From Aphrocallistes beatrix (taxonomy: Eukaryota > Porifera > Hexactinellida > Sceptrulophora > Aphrocallistidae): 64,000 nucleotides of DNA. A program made the position numbers and the translations under genes. Location of the stretch: contig OY725494.1 in the NCBI GenBank assembly GCA_963281255.1, forward strand, positions 2,865,934 to 2,929,933, in the 5' to 3' direction. Positions 32,957 through 42,756 of this stretch are shown in pieces. Below the pieces are notes generated by a model. The model made no database searches. It saw only the letters and a list, made by a program, of their open reading frames with translations, and was not told the origin of the DNA. How positions within the stretch are numbered: the stretch's first letter is position 1; every line of letters begins with the position of its first letter.

Positions 32957-34402
32957 AACACATCTTTGCAGGGTGAACATAAATATGTTGTTGTTGTTGT
33001 TGTTGTTTTTAACTAAATGAAAATTATGAACATTGTATTGTCATTTGTATTTGTAGTACGTATCTTCATTCTATTTTATTTAAAAGTAATCACAACATAT
33101 TATGAAGTTGTACATTTATGTTAAAATTTATGATGAAAAGATATACGTGTATATCTCACATAATATTGAGGTATATTAGGTGAGACATACACGTATATCT
33201 TTTCATAAATTCAGCGCTGCGAGCATTTCATTGTGCGCCCCCCCTGATAGGTCCTGAGTGAGTCAGTTCAGGAATCCAGTTTTTTGAACACACATAATAT
33301 ACGTAGAACAAAGCTGAAAGTGTGCACTCTTTAAAATTTGTGTAAATCCCCAAGCACACTCAATGGGAGACTCCGGCGCCGCCACTACAGACAGGTAAAC
33401 GAAATTTATTCATAACGGTAGAGTAGAGGAACAAGAAATTCATTTGTAAAAAATAAATTATATCAACATATAGTGATACTAAGAATTCATTCATGAATTT
33501 TCGGCCAATCGGAGATGCCAAATTTGATAGATATCGGATATAAGATTTCGTAGTACTTACGGACGAGTATAATAAGAGCATCTTCCTATTAGGATAGCGG
33601 CGCAACTAGCCATTAAGGGGCCCTGCCCATGTCGATAAGAAACCCAAACCCTTCTGCAGCTTATATGGCTCTTTCTCTGACGGCTGGCGCTTTTGTATTC
33701 TAGTATTAATCCCGCCGTGTGAATTAACCAAAGGAGTGAAAGAACATTGTCGCTGAGAGACTGTTGTTAGTAATATTTTTTTATTTGTAACAAGTAGTAA
33801 AGCTATTAAAAAATATAAAAAAACAGACGAGCATTTAGTGTGAATAACTAGAGCTAAAGCATTGTTAACTTATTCTGCATTTTATCTTCCCAGCAACACC
33901 AGAGTTAGCAACACCAGATGGATAACTTTTTAACGATTAGTTTAGAGAGTGGTTGAGATTCTTTTAGGTCAAGCTAATTAAAACAAACGGTATAAAATGT
34001 CCGAGTTTGACTTGATGGTACATGGGTTGATGATGGAGGTGTAATTAGATTGTAGTTTAAAACATATTTGAACAATTATACAATCGTCACAATGCTCATA
34101 TAATAATGTCATAATCATGAATATGATAATAATAATAATGACTTCACTTCACCAAATGCTTCGTGGGCCCTAATAAATTCCTACTGCTTGGGACCCGTGG
34201 GGTTTACCCACCCTTCCCACCCGTGGTTGCGCCACTGCTATAGGAGCTTCACTAAAAACAGAACAAAAGCTAACAGTGAATATCAGGATTTAGACACTAT
34301 GCAAAATATATTCAGCGACGGAAAAGAAACAAATTATTTACAATTATTAATAAAATACGAGTATATGGTGCAAGTTGTACTAGAAAATACATCAAAGAAA
34401 TA
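32957..34402. other. Intergenic with a hairpin and MITE-like ends
   Basis: It contains an inverted repeat at 33134-33205 (tgaaaagatatacgtgta ... acacgtatatcttttca). GC-rich fragments around 33365 (ctccggcgccgccact) and 34170-34240 (ttgcgccactgc) look like remnants of hAT MITEs. No gene recognised. Confidence 0.4.
33134..33205. repeat. Short hairpin downstream of paralog 2
   Basis: Arms TGAAAAGATATACGTGTA and ACACGTATATCTTTTCA, with an inner pair atctcac/gtgagac and a short loop. It lies 180 bp after the stop codon. It may be a tiny MITE or a transcript-end structure. Confidence 0.6.
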
Positions 34403-34410
34403 GATAAGAC

Positions 34411-35323
34411 CATAGCCTACTATATATAAGGCCTAAGAGTAACTTGACCAGGGATGCGGTAGAAGATGGTTGAACAAATACATGAGCTGCCTTAAATCAT
34501 TAACAAAGTACAATAGAGCTTAGGAATGTATTACCAGCATATATAAATATGGGGTCAAAGTATCTATATCCGTTGTTGAAATTTAGATTAGTCATCAAAT
34601 GATTGCGCAACAGGTTATATTTGGGTCAAATTTAGTGATTTTCAGGTCTTTTAAGGGCACTTCTAAGTGTTTTTATTATAAAGTTTTTCGCATAGAACTG
34701 AGATGTTAATGTAGTAATACGAAAAATTTGGTTTCCGAGATATTCGACAAATTACCAAATGTGACCAATATGATAAATTGTCTAATAACTCGTAAATTAT
34801 TGAATTTAGACATAGAAATTATATTATAGCTTAATAGGAAGTAGTCTATTTGCTATCAAATGGGATTACATTTGAATGTCTAGCTATCGCTGTTTTCAAG
34901 ATATAGCCCCAACTGACCAAAACACGTTTCCATAGCAACGCTGGAATGTAAGAACATTCTATGAAAAAATTCCAAATTTTTCGTATTACCACATTCACAT
35001 CTCAGTTCTATGCGAAAAACTTTATACTAAAAACACTTAGAAGTGCCCTTAAACGACCTCTGAAAATCACTAAATTTGACCCAAATATAACCTGTTGCGC
35101 AATCATTTGATGACTAATCTAAATTTCAACAACGGATATGGGTACTTTGACACCATATTTATATATGCTGGTAATACATTCCTAAGCTCTATTGTACTTT
35201 GTTAATTATTTAAGGCATCTCATGTATTTGTTCTGGCATCTCATGTATTTGTTTTACCATCTTCTACCGCATCCCTAGTCCCAAATTCGCAGGTTACTCT
35301 GAGGCCTTAATATAGTAGGCTAT
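34411..35323. mobile_element. Complete long foldback element with target duplication
   Basis: A 0.9-kb inverted repeat: left arm catagcctactatatataag ... and right arm ... ttaatatagtaggctat, with long internal pairing (for example gaatgtattaccagcatata with tatatgctggtaatacattc, and ttgcgcaacaggttatattt with aaatataacctgttgcgcaa). The flanks show GATAAGAC on both sides (34403-34410, 35324-35331), an 8-bp duplication that fits a hAT-type mover. Relatives are at 10143-11001 and, diverged, at about 59530-59700. Confidence 0.78.
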
Positions 35324-35373
35324 GATAAGACAATTGTACAACCATCATATTTCCGTAATATTATTGTATTAGT

Positions 35374-35456
35374 CATGGACCAAAATATAAATCAGCCAAG
35401 ATTTTGGACAGTTTGATCCAGCCAAACTGTCCCGATTTGTATTTTGGATCATGACA
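35374..35456. repeat. Small hairpin repeat
   Basis: The outer arms catggaccaaaatataaatc and gatttgtattttggatcatg enclose a second pair ggacagtttg / caaactgtcc. It lies about 90 bp after the end of the GTPase gene. Confidence 0.6.
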
Positions 35457-35543
35457 TACATATACGTATACATCAGTCTACACCTTGTCTATCTACAGGG
35501 CAGAATGTTTTGATTTTTGAACTCTAATTCAAACTATGAATAA

Positions 35544-37556
35544 TCAGTCAAAACGAAAAAGATCAAAGAAATCTATTTCTTTGAGGTATTTTCCAACAGC
35601 CTCCCAAGCTCCTCCGTTTTGCATCTGAGTATCCTCCTTGATCTTTATCTGGTACTCTTCAAAGGGGTTCTCACCCCTTTTAATCGCTGAATCGATAAAT
35701 TCAACATCTTTCTTGATATCTTCTAGTTGCACTATACGCTCTTTAAAGCCTGGCTTTGCATTATTCCTCTCAGAATCAATCAGTATGTTAATGTAGTCCA
35801 GAGTTGATAGCGGGTTAGGTTTAAGTGCTATTTCAGCAAGCTTTTCTAAAAGTATGCGGACTTCATTCGTCATTGCCATTACTTTAAGCTTCCTTGCATT
35901 AACTTCATTCAGGATTTCCTTCACAATCGATTCCGCTGATATGATATCTCCTTGAGCTTGATGATATCTCTGTTTTAGCTCCTCTGAGTCTTTAGTCACG
36001 AATTTACGGATCGTTACTATTTTGAAATTGTTATTTACATGTTTTGACCAATGACATTTTCTGAAACATTTTACGCAATTCTCTAGACTCATAGAAGAGC
36101 AAGATTTTTTGTTTTCGTTGTTGGGAATGTGACACGGATAATGACAAGTTGTGTTGCATTCCAAACAGTTAGTAATGTATTTACCAGATGGTATGGGTTC
36201 ATGGTTGATCACGTCTTCAAATACTGTGTATGTGAAATTCTTGTTTTGGTCAATTATCGTCTGATGCTTTAAAACGATTACTGTTTCACTTTTCAGTCTC
36301 TCAAGCTCAGTGAGTCCTGAGTGTATTTCTTCTTGCAGCCCTTGGATAGTGAACTCGATCCTCGTTCTGGTGTCCAGGACGGTTTTAGTCATACATAAAG
36401 ACTTAGGATTGGACACAGAAAGCTCAAGGAAAAACTTTTTATAGCTATTAGCACCCATTTTCCAGAACAGTTCATCGAAATTTTCATCATCAGATCTATT
36501 AGTTTGGGACAAGACTTCTCTTTCAGAAAATAACACCGAGTTATTAAATTTGAACCAATGATTGCATGGAATTTCACCTTCTTCGATAGCAGTTAGAACT
36601 TGCGGTTTCTTACCATCTGCAAAAGTAAGCAATAAAAAAATGTTTTCTTCAACGTCTTTCCCAAACAGAGATAGTATTGAGTCGAATATGTATTGCTGGG
36701 TTGGTGTCAGTCTGGAGAGGCAAGACTGTGCTACGAAGCCAATTGCATCAATGTGGTCAATTCCTTGGTGTCCAGGAGTGGAAAAAAAGAGTTTTATTTG
36801 ATGTGTGATCTCAATGTCCCTCTTCACCCCACTGGTGTCGCCAAAACCTGGCGTGTCAATGATGGTGAGGTTATATGGGATCGGGAATTCCTTCGCTTTG
36901 TATAGTGTGTATGCAGTGATCCACTTAGTCTGACTCTCTGTCTGTTTGCCTGAACCGTCTTCTGCCTCCAATATCAGTTTGTATCGGAATGGAGTGTTAA
37001 ACTCAACTGAAAATAGATAATTGATCATCCCATTGATTAGAGTGGTTTTGCCGGAGCCGGTAGCTCCCACAACTAAAATAACTCTCTCAGGTAATGATGG
37101 GTTAGGTTTTCCAAAAACTTTCTTTCGAAAATTATTCGATTTGTCTTCATATATTTTTTCCATTTTCGGTTCATATATGAGTAAGTCTCTTGTTCGAGCA
37201 ACAATAGTGCATTGCTTCTGAATGTCGTTCATTAGTGTATTAATACTGGTACGAGAGGTCTTCTCTCTCCCTCTGCTCTCCCTGAAATGTGATGAATATT
37301 CCGCAGATGGAAAATCCGAACAAGTCGGCGAACTCATTCTCTTTCTCTTCGGATGGTAGCTGTCAGTTGCTTCTCCTTCAGCCGACTTGATCAAAGTGTT
37401 GAGTTTTCTCCTCTGAATGTAGGTTAGTTGCAGCTGTTGAATTGTATCTTCATCGAGAAGTGTGAGATCTTCTAAACTTTCTACTCCTAAGTCAAGCAGT
37501 TTAGCTTTGATCTTTTCGAGACCAACATTTTTTAGAGCATTTGCTAAAGACTCCAT
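35544..37556 (-). CDS. SAM-domain P-loop GTPase with Cys-rich segment
   Basis: The 670-residue protein starts at ATG 37556. Residues 1-58 are a short helical domain resembling SAM (LLDLGVESLEDLTLLDEDTI...). A basic, Ser-rich linker follows. The GTPase domain has a P-loop GATGSGKTT at 164-172, DTPGFGD at 234-240 as G3, and LLLTFADGK as the likely, non-canonical G4. It resembles the AIG1/septin-related GTPases that are abundant in fish and marine invertebrates. After a helical stretch, a Cys/His cluster at about 440-500 (CLECNTTCHYPC ... CVKCFRKCHWSKH) probably binds zinc. The C-terminus is helical. No introns; codon use is AT-rich, unlike the neighbouring housekeeping genes. A role in innate defence is only inference from such families. 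Confidence 0.82.
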   Translation of the reverse strand: MESLANALKNVGLEKIKAKLLDLGVESLEDLTLLDEDTIQQLQLTYIQRRKLNTLIKSAEGEATDSYHPKRKRMSSPTCSDFPSAEYSSHFRESRGREKTSRTSINTLMNDIQKQCTIVARTRDLLIYEPKMEKIYEDKSNNFRKKVFGKPNPSLPERVILVVGATGSGKTTLINGMINYLFSVEFNTPFRYKLILEAEDGSGKQTESQTKWITAYTLYKAKEFPIPYNLTIIDTPGFGDTSGVKRDIEITHQIKLFFSTPGHQGIDHIDAIGFVAQSCLSRLTPTQQYIFDSILSLFGKDVEENIFLLLTFADGKKPQVLTAIEEGEIPCNHWFKFNNSVLFSEREVLSQTNRSDDENFDELFWKMGANSYKKFFLELSVSNPKSLCMTKTVLDTRTRIEFTIQGLQEEIHSGLTELERLKSETVIVLKHQTIIDQNKNFTYTVFEDVINHEPIPSGKYITNCLECNTTCHYPCHIPNNENKKSCSSMSLENCVKCFRKCHWSKHVNNNFKIVTIRKFVTKDSEELKQRYHQAQGDIISAESIVKEILNEVNARKLKVMAMTNEVRILLEKLAEIALKPNPLSTLDYINILIDSERNNAKPGFKERIVQLEDIKKDVEFIDSAIKRGENPFEEYQIKIKEDTQMQNGGAWEAVGKYLKEIDFFDLFRFD

Positions 37557-38015
37557 GCTACAAATGTATCAAAACAAATTTAAGTTTCCCATTTTATTTC
37601 TGCACTCTAGGTGCAAAACCGGGAGTGATGTAATTTCGCGAAAAAAATAGAATAATATGGTACACAACTACACAATAAAGATATCTTAACCACGAAATCG
37701 GACTTAATTATTTCGCAGGATCGTGTGTACGGACGTTGTACACCATCAAAAGGGTTGCACTAATATTGTGACAATTTTTGACTAAAAAAGCTCTTTATAA
37801 CCTCGAATAGATCGCTATTTTTCTTGCGACAAATTTTCCGTTAACGGATCGACAACACAGTTATTACTTCGAGGTATATTTCGATTTAATGCGTCTTTTT
37901 CAAGTTTTTATTTTATTATAAATATATCCACAGCATACAACAAATCTGTTCTGGAATGTAGTTTATTGTGAAATAAATTAGAAATCGCAAGATGTGATGG
38001 GAGCGGGAATATAGC
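37557..38015. other. Short intergenic region upstream of the GTPase
   Basis: 459 bp of AT-rich DNA between the 3' end of the roadblock gene and the 5' end of the GTPase gene. No repeat or clear promoter motif was recognised. Confidence 0.4.
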
Positions 38016-38402
38016 CTATGTCGAAGTCCATACAAGATTGCCGGCTATCTTTGTGGCGATTAAATTCATCATTCCCACCTCTGCATCAGGCCCAAACTCG
38101 ACACACAGCAGACACGTGCCTATCTTGTAAGTCAGCAGCGTCTTGTCGCTGAGGTAGGCGAACTGAGCCTGCACCTCTTCCTGCGGGAACTCCAGCATGA
38201 CCTGGGTCAGGTTTCCCTTCCAAATCGCACTGGCGAGCGTTGCAACCGTGAGGTTACTCTCTGCGTCATCTGAAGACGCGCACACCTTGCCAACTTTATC
38301 CAGCAGCAGGATGGCGTGGATGGCCGGGTAGCTGCGCTTCACTTGGGAGAGATATGACGTCACCTCCCGAGAGTCCAGGATATGCGCATCCTGAGAAGAC
38401 AT
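38016..38402 (-). CDS. Roadblock/LC7-domain protein
   Basis: This 128-residue single-domain protein starts at ATG 38402. The fold pattern is a helix (about 10-24), two strands with a turn (AIHAILLLDKVGKVCASSDD), a helix containing a Trp (VATLASAIW), then strands (AQFAYLSDKTLLTYKIGTCLLCVEF) and a final helix. This is the roadblock/longin-type order of LAMTOR2, the scaffold of Ragulator on late endosomes (125 residues in mammals), and shares an A-S-x-IW match. It could instead be another roadblock family member, so no symbol is given. The coding region is moderately GC-rich with no introns. Confidence 0.6.
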   Translation of the reverse strand: MSSQDAHILDSREVTSYLSQVKRSYPAIHAILLLDKVGKVCASSDDAESNLTVATLASAIWKGNLTQVMLEFPQEEVQAQFAYLSDKTLLTYKIGTCLLCVEFGPDAEVGMMNLIATKIAGNLVWTST

Positions 38403-39359
38403 GCATGCACTACTCGCTGAGATCTTAGATTCTCTGTAGAAATACGATATTAATGCAGTTACTGAGATGGATCTTCGTTCTCTAAATTAGTGAATATCGC
38501 AAGTGGACTTATAACTCCCGCAAACTAGACCATGCCTCTAACATCAGACTGTGACAAAGGCTTTACGAAGTGTAAAATCGTTTATATGCTAATAAAGCAG
38601 GTCCTTCACAATTGTCTTAGTGTAGACGGTATAAGAAACGGAGTCACCCGGTTAGTATATTTACAAACTATTGTACAACATGTGAAGTGATCCAAATTTC
38701 AAATTGGTAGGGAGGTAGCCTAGGCAGCTGTCCCTTGCCCAGCGCCGGCGCCACGGTTTTGGAAGTGGTCCGGTTTTTGCCGAACCAACCGGACCACTTT
38801 TCAAAAGTTGTCCGGTTTAACAGGACCAACCTGGGGGCCTTTTGAAAAGTGGTCCGGTTAAAAGAGTACCAACCGGACTAGTGGCGCCGGCCCTGTTGCC
38901 CCCTAGTGGCTGCGCCCATGGCTAGGATGTCGTTTCACATCTGATCGCCATCAACTACATCATATGGGTTTTTTTCCTGGTCATGGCGCCTTTAAAAATG
39001 GAAATAGTAATACTGTAATTGTTAACATTTCAAATACCACATTTTAGATACGTAATATAAAACAACATTTTTCTAATTCCAGTTTTAGGTCTTCGTTTAT
39101 GGCCATAGTATCTACTAATCTATCTATAGCTACTGTAACTAATACTCTGTCCTTATAATTTGTCAAAACACATACCTCATACTTAGCTGTCATCTTAATT
39201 AATTCCTCAATTCACAAAATTTTCAGGAAAAGCACCCCCTCTGACCCTATGGGAAAATTCCTGCTATGTTTCATTAGCTACCAAAATACCACACTATTAA
39301 CAGCCGTGAATAACTTAATGGTCCTGTAATTCCTAACTGAGCATGCTTGCTATCGCTAT
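38403..39359. other. Intergenic region with a hAT-like MITE
   Basis: Apart from the element at 38740-38895 this AT-rich stretch holds no recognised feature. It includes the upstream region of the roadblock gene and the sequence after the end of CDP-DAG synthase. Confidence 0.4.
38740..38895. mobile_element. hAT-like MITE
   Basis: The terminal repeats CAGCGCCGGCGCCAC and GTGGCGCCGGCCCTG face each other. Internal gtggtccggtt repeats pair with their complement. The flanking duplication is imperfect. Confidence 0.65.
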
Positions 39360-40619
39360 TTATAGGAGTCCTTTCAGCTGGAGGTGGGAAGAAAGTCTGC
39401 TGTGTATTAGCAGCTGTTCCTCCGGCATGAGGTTGAAGAGGGTGCGTGTCAGTTTCTCGAGGTCAGTTTTCGGTAGGAATGTTATAATGTAAACGTAGAC
39501 GAAGGAGGCCATCAGGAATTGACAATCACATCTGTCAATGGCTCCCCCGTGTCCAGGAATGAGATCGTCAAAATCTTTTAGTTTGAAAGCTCGTTTGAAG
39601 CCTGAAGCGAAGAATCCTCCAAACGGTGCAATGATAGAGCCGAAAACCGCGAATACGAGTGCGTGCAGCTGGCAGGGGTAGAGGTAGACCCCTTGGAGAG
39701 GGAATGAGAAGGGTATCTCGTAGAATGCGGGCTGGAATATCTCAGAGGGAGTGCAGTTGAGTGTGTAAGGGAAAGAAGAGACGAGAGAATCGATTGGACA
39801 GACGAGAGTAGGGAACTGGAAGAGATAACCCGAGAAGAAGAAACCGAATATTATCGTCGCTATCATCCCTCCGATGAACCCTTCCCAGGTCTTCTTGGGC
39901 GAGACCGAGATGAGCGGAGTTCTCCCGAAGAAGAAGCCACAGATGTAGGCCATCATGTCGTTGCAGATAACGATGGAGACGGGCAGGATAACCCAGATGA
40001 GACCGGTGAAGGTGCACTGAACGAGGAAGTGTCCCTGCGTCATGAAGACGAGGATAGCCAGGTGCGACCAGCCGTACAGCTTGAACTGAATCTTGTAGTA
40101 GCCCTTCTTGAGGGTGAGGACGAACACGACGAAGCCTGCCATGTAGAGGAGGAAGGAAATAAAGAAGTGGTAGGATTTGAATACCTTGTGGATGTGAGAG
40201 CGCTCGTCTAGCTCGTCGAAGAGGTGCTGGAAGGTGATCCCGTAGGAGAAGTAGGACACGACCAGGACGAAGTACCAGTTGAGAGAGCGGAAGAGTGGCA
40301 GGTTCTGCGGCAGATTCTGCTGGATGTACTTCTGGTAGGAGATGCTGACCAGCTCGTGGATCGCCTTCAGCTGTACAATGAAAACGAGGAATGTGAGTCC
40401 GTACGGTCCGAAGGACATTAGGAACGCGAATATGCCTATCATCGTGAATGCGAAGAGGGAGCGCAGCCACCAGTTCTTCCACCTGGGAGGGAGGGACTCC
40501 CAGGCTAGTGTTAGACCGCTCTTCTGGGCAGCATTCTCTGGCTGCTGGCTCGATTCTTCTGTGTCAGTGCTTGTATCTGGGTTTGATGAATTTTCAGGCT
40601 TTCTGAACCTAACAGACAT
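39360..40619 (-). CDS. CDS: Phosphatidate cytidylyltransferase (CDP-diacylglycerol synthase)
   Basis: The 419-residue integral membrane enzyme forms CDP-diacylglycerol from phosphatidate and CTP in the ER, the precursor of phosphatidylinositol. It aligns over its length with animal CDS1/CDS2 (about 445-460). It has an acidic Ser/Thr-rich N-terminus, WKNWWLRSLFAF at the first membrane segment, about eight hydrophobic segments, FGRTPLISVSPKKTWEGFIG, and the family signature at 339-365 (SGFKRAFKLKD ... PGHGGAIDRCD) with the catalytic Asp residues. It starts at ATG 40619 and lacks introns. Vps34, which acts on the phosphoinositide made from this product, lies about 2 kb away. The next gene, DTD2, is divergent. 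Confidence 0.95.
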   Translation of the reverse strand: MSVRFRKPENSSNPDTSTDTEESSQQPENAAQKSGLTLAWESLPPRWKNWWLRSLFAFTMIGIFAFLMSFGPYGLTFLVFIVQLKAIHELVSISYQKYIQQNLPQNLPLFRSLNWYFVLVVSYFSYGITFQHLFDELDERSHIHKVFKSYHFFISFLLYMAGFVVFVLTLKKGYYKIQFKLYGWSHLAILVFMTQGHFLVQCTFTGLIWVILPVSIVICNDMMAYICGFFFGRTPLISVSPKKTWEGFIGGMIATIIFGFFFSGYLFQFPTLVCPIDSLVSSFPYTLNCTPSEIFQPAFYEIPFSFPLQGVYLYPCQLHALVFAVFGSIIAPFGGFFASGFKRAFKLKDFDDLIPGHGGAIDRCDCQFLMASFVYVYIITFLPKTDLEKLTRTLFNLMPEEQLLIHSRLSSHLQLKGLL

Positions 40620-40853
40620 CTCAATTTTTATGTTCGTCAGCTAAAATCTTCATTCCCAAGTCTAATTCAACAAAGATCGAATCGTTTGTTGTACCTATAA
40701 TAATATACCAGTTTTCCTGGAATCTGATAGTCTCTAAATATTACAAACTAGTGCTATATTGAATAGCACCCTATTATTTCGTAATGATTTAATAAAGTAA
40801 GGATATTGTATTTGTCAGGGGTTTACAATCCTTGTAGCTAGAAAGATAGACAA
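40620..40853. promoter_or_regulatory. Divergent promoter region, CDP-DAG synthase and DTD2
   Basis: Only 234 bp separate the two start codons, so this should act as a compact bidirectional promoter. It is AT-rich, and no TATA box at a usual distance from either start was found. Confidence 0.5.
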
Positions 40854-41369
40854 ATGGCAACAAAAGAAGTAGAAACCGCGAATGACCCTTCGGTGATACT
40901 ACTGCTACAGCAGTGCAAAAGCGCGAAACTGCTGGTTAAACCCCCTTCTAGTGAGGACGCGAACGACAGCGAGTTCGTCAATATCGGGAAAGGGATCGTC
41001 GTTTACGTGAGCTTCCTGAAATCGACAACTCCCGACTCAGTGAAGAGAGCGGCTAGCCTGGCATTGGGCGTGAAACTCACGCACGACGAGGAAACAAGCA
41101 AGCTGAAGTCTGCACTGGATGCAAACGGCGACGTGTTAATCGTCCCGCAGGCTTGTCTGGGAGGGAAGGTGAAGGGGAAGTCTTTCCAGTACCACAACCT
41201 CATGGGTCGAGACGCGTGCAAGGATATGTACCAAGCATTCATCGATGCCTGTGCTGAGCTCCTCGCTTCAAGCAAGTCTACAGGAGCTCTACGTCACGGG
41301 ACGTACGGCAACAGACAAGCGCTGAACATTGACTCGGATGGACCGTACACACATATCATAGATTTGTAG
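40854..41369 (+). CDS. DTD2: D-aminoacyl-tRNA deacylase 2 (animalia-type, DTD2)
   Basis: The 171-residue protein has the length of human DTD2 (168). This enzyme removes wrongly attached amino acids from tRNA, notably L-Ala from tRNA-Thr. It shows the DTD-like fold phrases GKGIVVYVSFLK, VLIVPQACLGGKVKGKS (the PQA motif at 98-100, in place of the SQFTL motif of DTD1) and the C-terminal DGPYTHIIDL (GP motif at 163-164). The invariant HGTYGNRQ is present. The PQATL motif is altered to PQACL. The gene has no introns and is GC-richer than its surroundings. A HINE-like element starts only 36 bp after the stop. Confidence 0.93.
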   Translation: MATKEVETANDPSVILLLQQCKSAKLLVKPPSSEDANDSEFVNIGKGIVVYVSFLKSTTPDSVKRAASLALGVKLTHDEETSKLKSALDANGDVLIVPQACLGGKVKGKSFQYHNLMGRDACKDMYQAFIDACAELLASSKSTGALRHGTYGNRQALNIDSDGPYTHIIDL

Positions 41370-41404
41370 TTACCCTCTACGTAGCTATTAGCAATAATTA
41401 TTAA

Positions 41405-41942
41405 CAAGCGCGCTTCGCTTGCTTGCGCTGCGCGGCTGACGGACACTTTGTGTCCGCCGGAGGCTCCCTTCGGTCGCCTGGGGGTCACATTGTTTAATTA
41501 TAGGGGGATAACATCTCTAAATACGTCTGCCCTACTGTTACAATCGATATCGACGAAAAATCACCAAATTTGTCAATTTTTAAAATTTTGATGAGTAATG
41601 ATGACGTCATAGCAGGGTGATGAGTCATCATTTTTTAGTTGCATCATATGTGAGATATATTAATATACACATTCTATTAAAATTTCAGCCTTCTATCTCC
41701 TATAATGGCTGAGTTATGCTCGAATAACTGTATTGCTTAACTTTTTAAAATGTGACAATGACGTCATAATTACATGATGAGTCGACATTTTGCTCTGAGC
41801 TCAGAACTTACTGGAGCCATTGTCAAAAGACTCCCACATGCCAAAAATCAGCTTTCTGCGCCTGGCAGTTTCTTCAATCAATTCGTAACAGATATATATA
41901 TATATATATATATAAACATTAATCGAGTTTTAATAGTAAGGA
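41405..41942 (-). mobile_element. Complete HINE-like (Helitron-type) element
   Basis: 538 bp, starting caagcgcgcttcgcttgctt directly after DTD2 and ending agttttaatagtaagga. The flanks (attattaA | TTAATAAT) fit insertion between A and T. It keeps TGATGAGTCATCA and two TGACGTCA sites (about 41597 and 41756). It probably lies in the 3' flank or UTR of DTD2. Confidence 0.85.
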
Positions 41943-42756
41943 TTAATAATATGCGTCAGATGTAGAACCGGTAATCAAATTTTGGTTGCCCGACCCGACC
42001 GGTTTGACTTGAAATTCGGCCCGGGCTGGCCGGTCAACACAACTACGTATATATAATTACAGCCAAGGGTGCCAGTCACAAATCTATCTAGGAGAGAAAT
42101 GCATAAGCGCAACTAGGTTCTGATCGCTGGTGAGCATATCGTGCTACTTAGCAGGGCCCTATACTCTGTATGCTGTACGATTGTGGTGGGTACATGCCCC
42201 CTAAATGGCCCTAGTTGTGTCTATGGAGACATGTATGTATACGCGTAATAAGAATAACGTTGAAGTGGTGTGGCTAATTAATCTTCCATAAATACTTATA
42301 CGAAATCTGAATATCCTAATACATCGGGGATTACTCATTTCAGGGATTTCTAAATGTAAAATTAGAAATCTACATAGTATAACACCCTAGATTAACAGTT
42401 TAATAGAGCCATCGGCTATTAGGGTCAACCGCTAATTGGGTCATTTTGGCAGGACCGGAATAGTTATCACGCATAGAAGCTAGTACGAATAACTTATGTT
42501 AATTTGGAACTCCTCTTAATCGGGTCAAATGTTTGGCTAGCATCTTCAGGACTCGATTCTTCTGAGATCCTTTCTCAACACAGTAACACTGTTCATAAAT
42601 TTAACAGTAAGTTAATCAATCGAATTGAAATACTACTACGTAGTACATCAGTATAATCTCACGCATGTATTAAACGCCATTAATTTAAGTTTCGAGATAT
42701 ACACATCTTATCAACGTCATACATTCGCATGGATGCACCGTTCAAATCTGGCGCCT
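41943..42756. other. Intergenic between HINE-like element and Vps34, nothing recognised
   Basis: AT-rich sequence with scattered fragments such as cttaatcgggtcaaatgttt and ctattagggtcaaccgctaa (about 42410-42540), which pair partly with each other and may be a degraded pogo-like MITE. No coding region. Confidence 0.4.
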
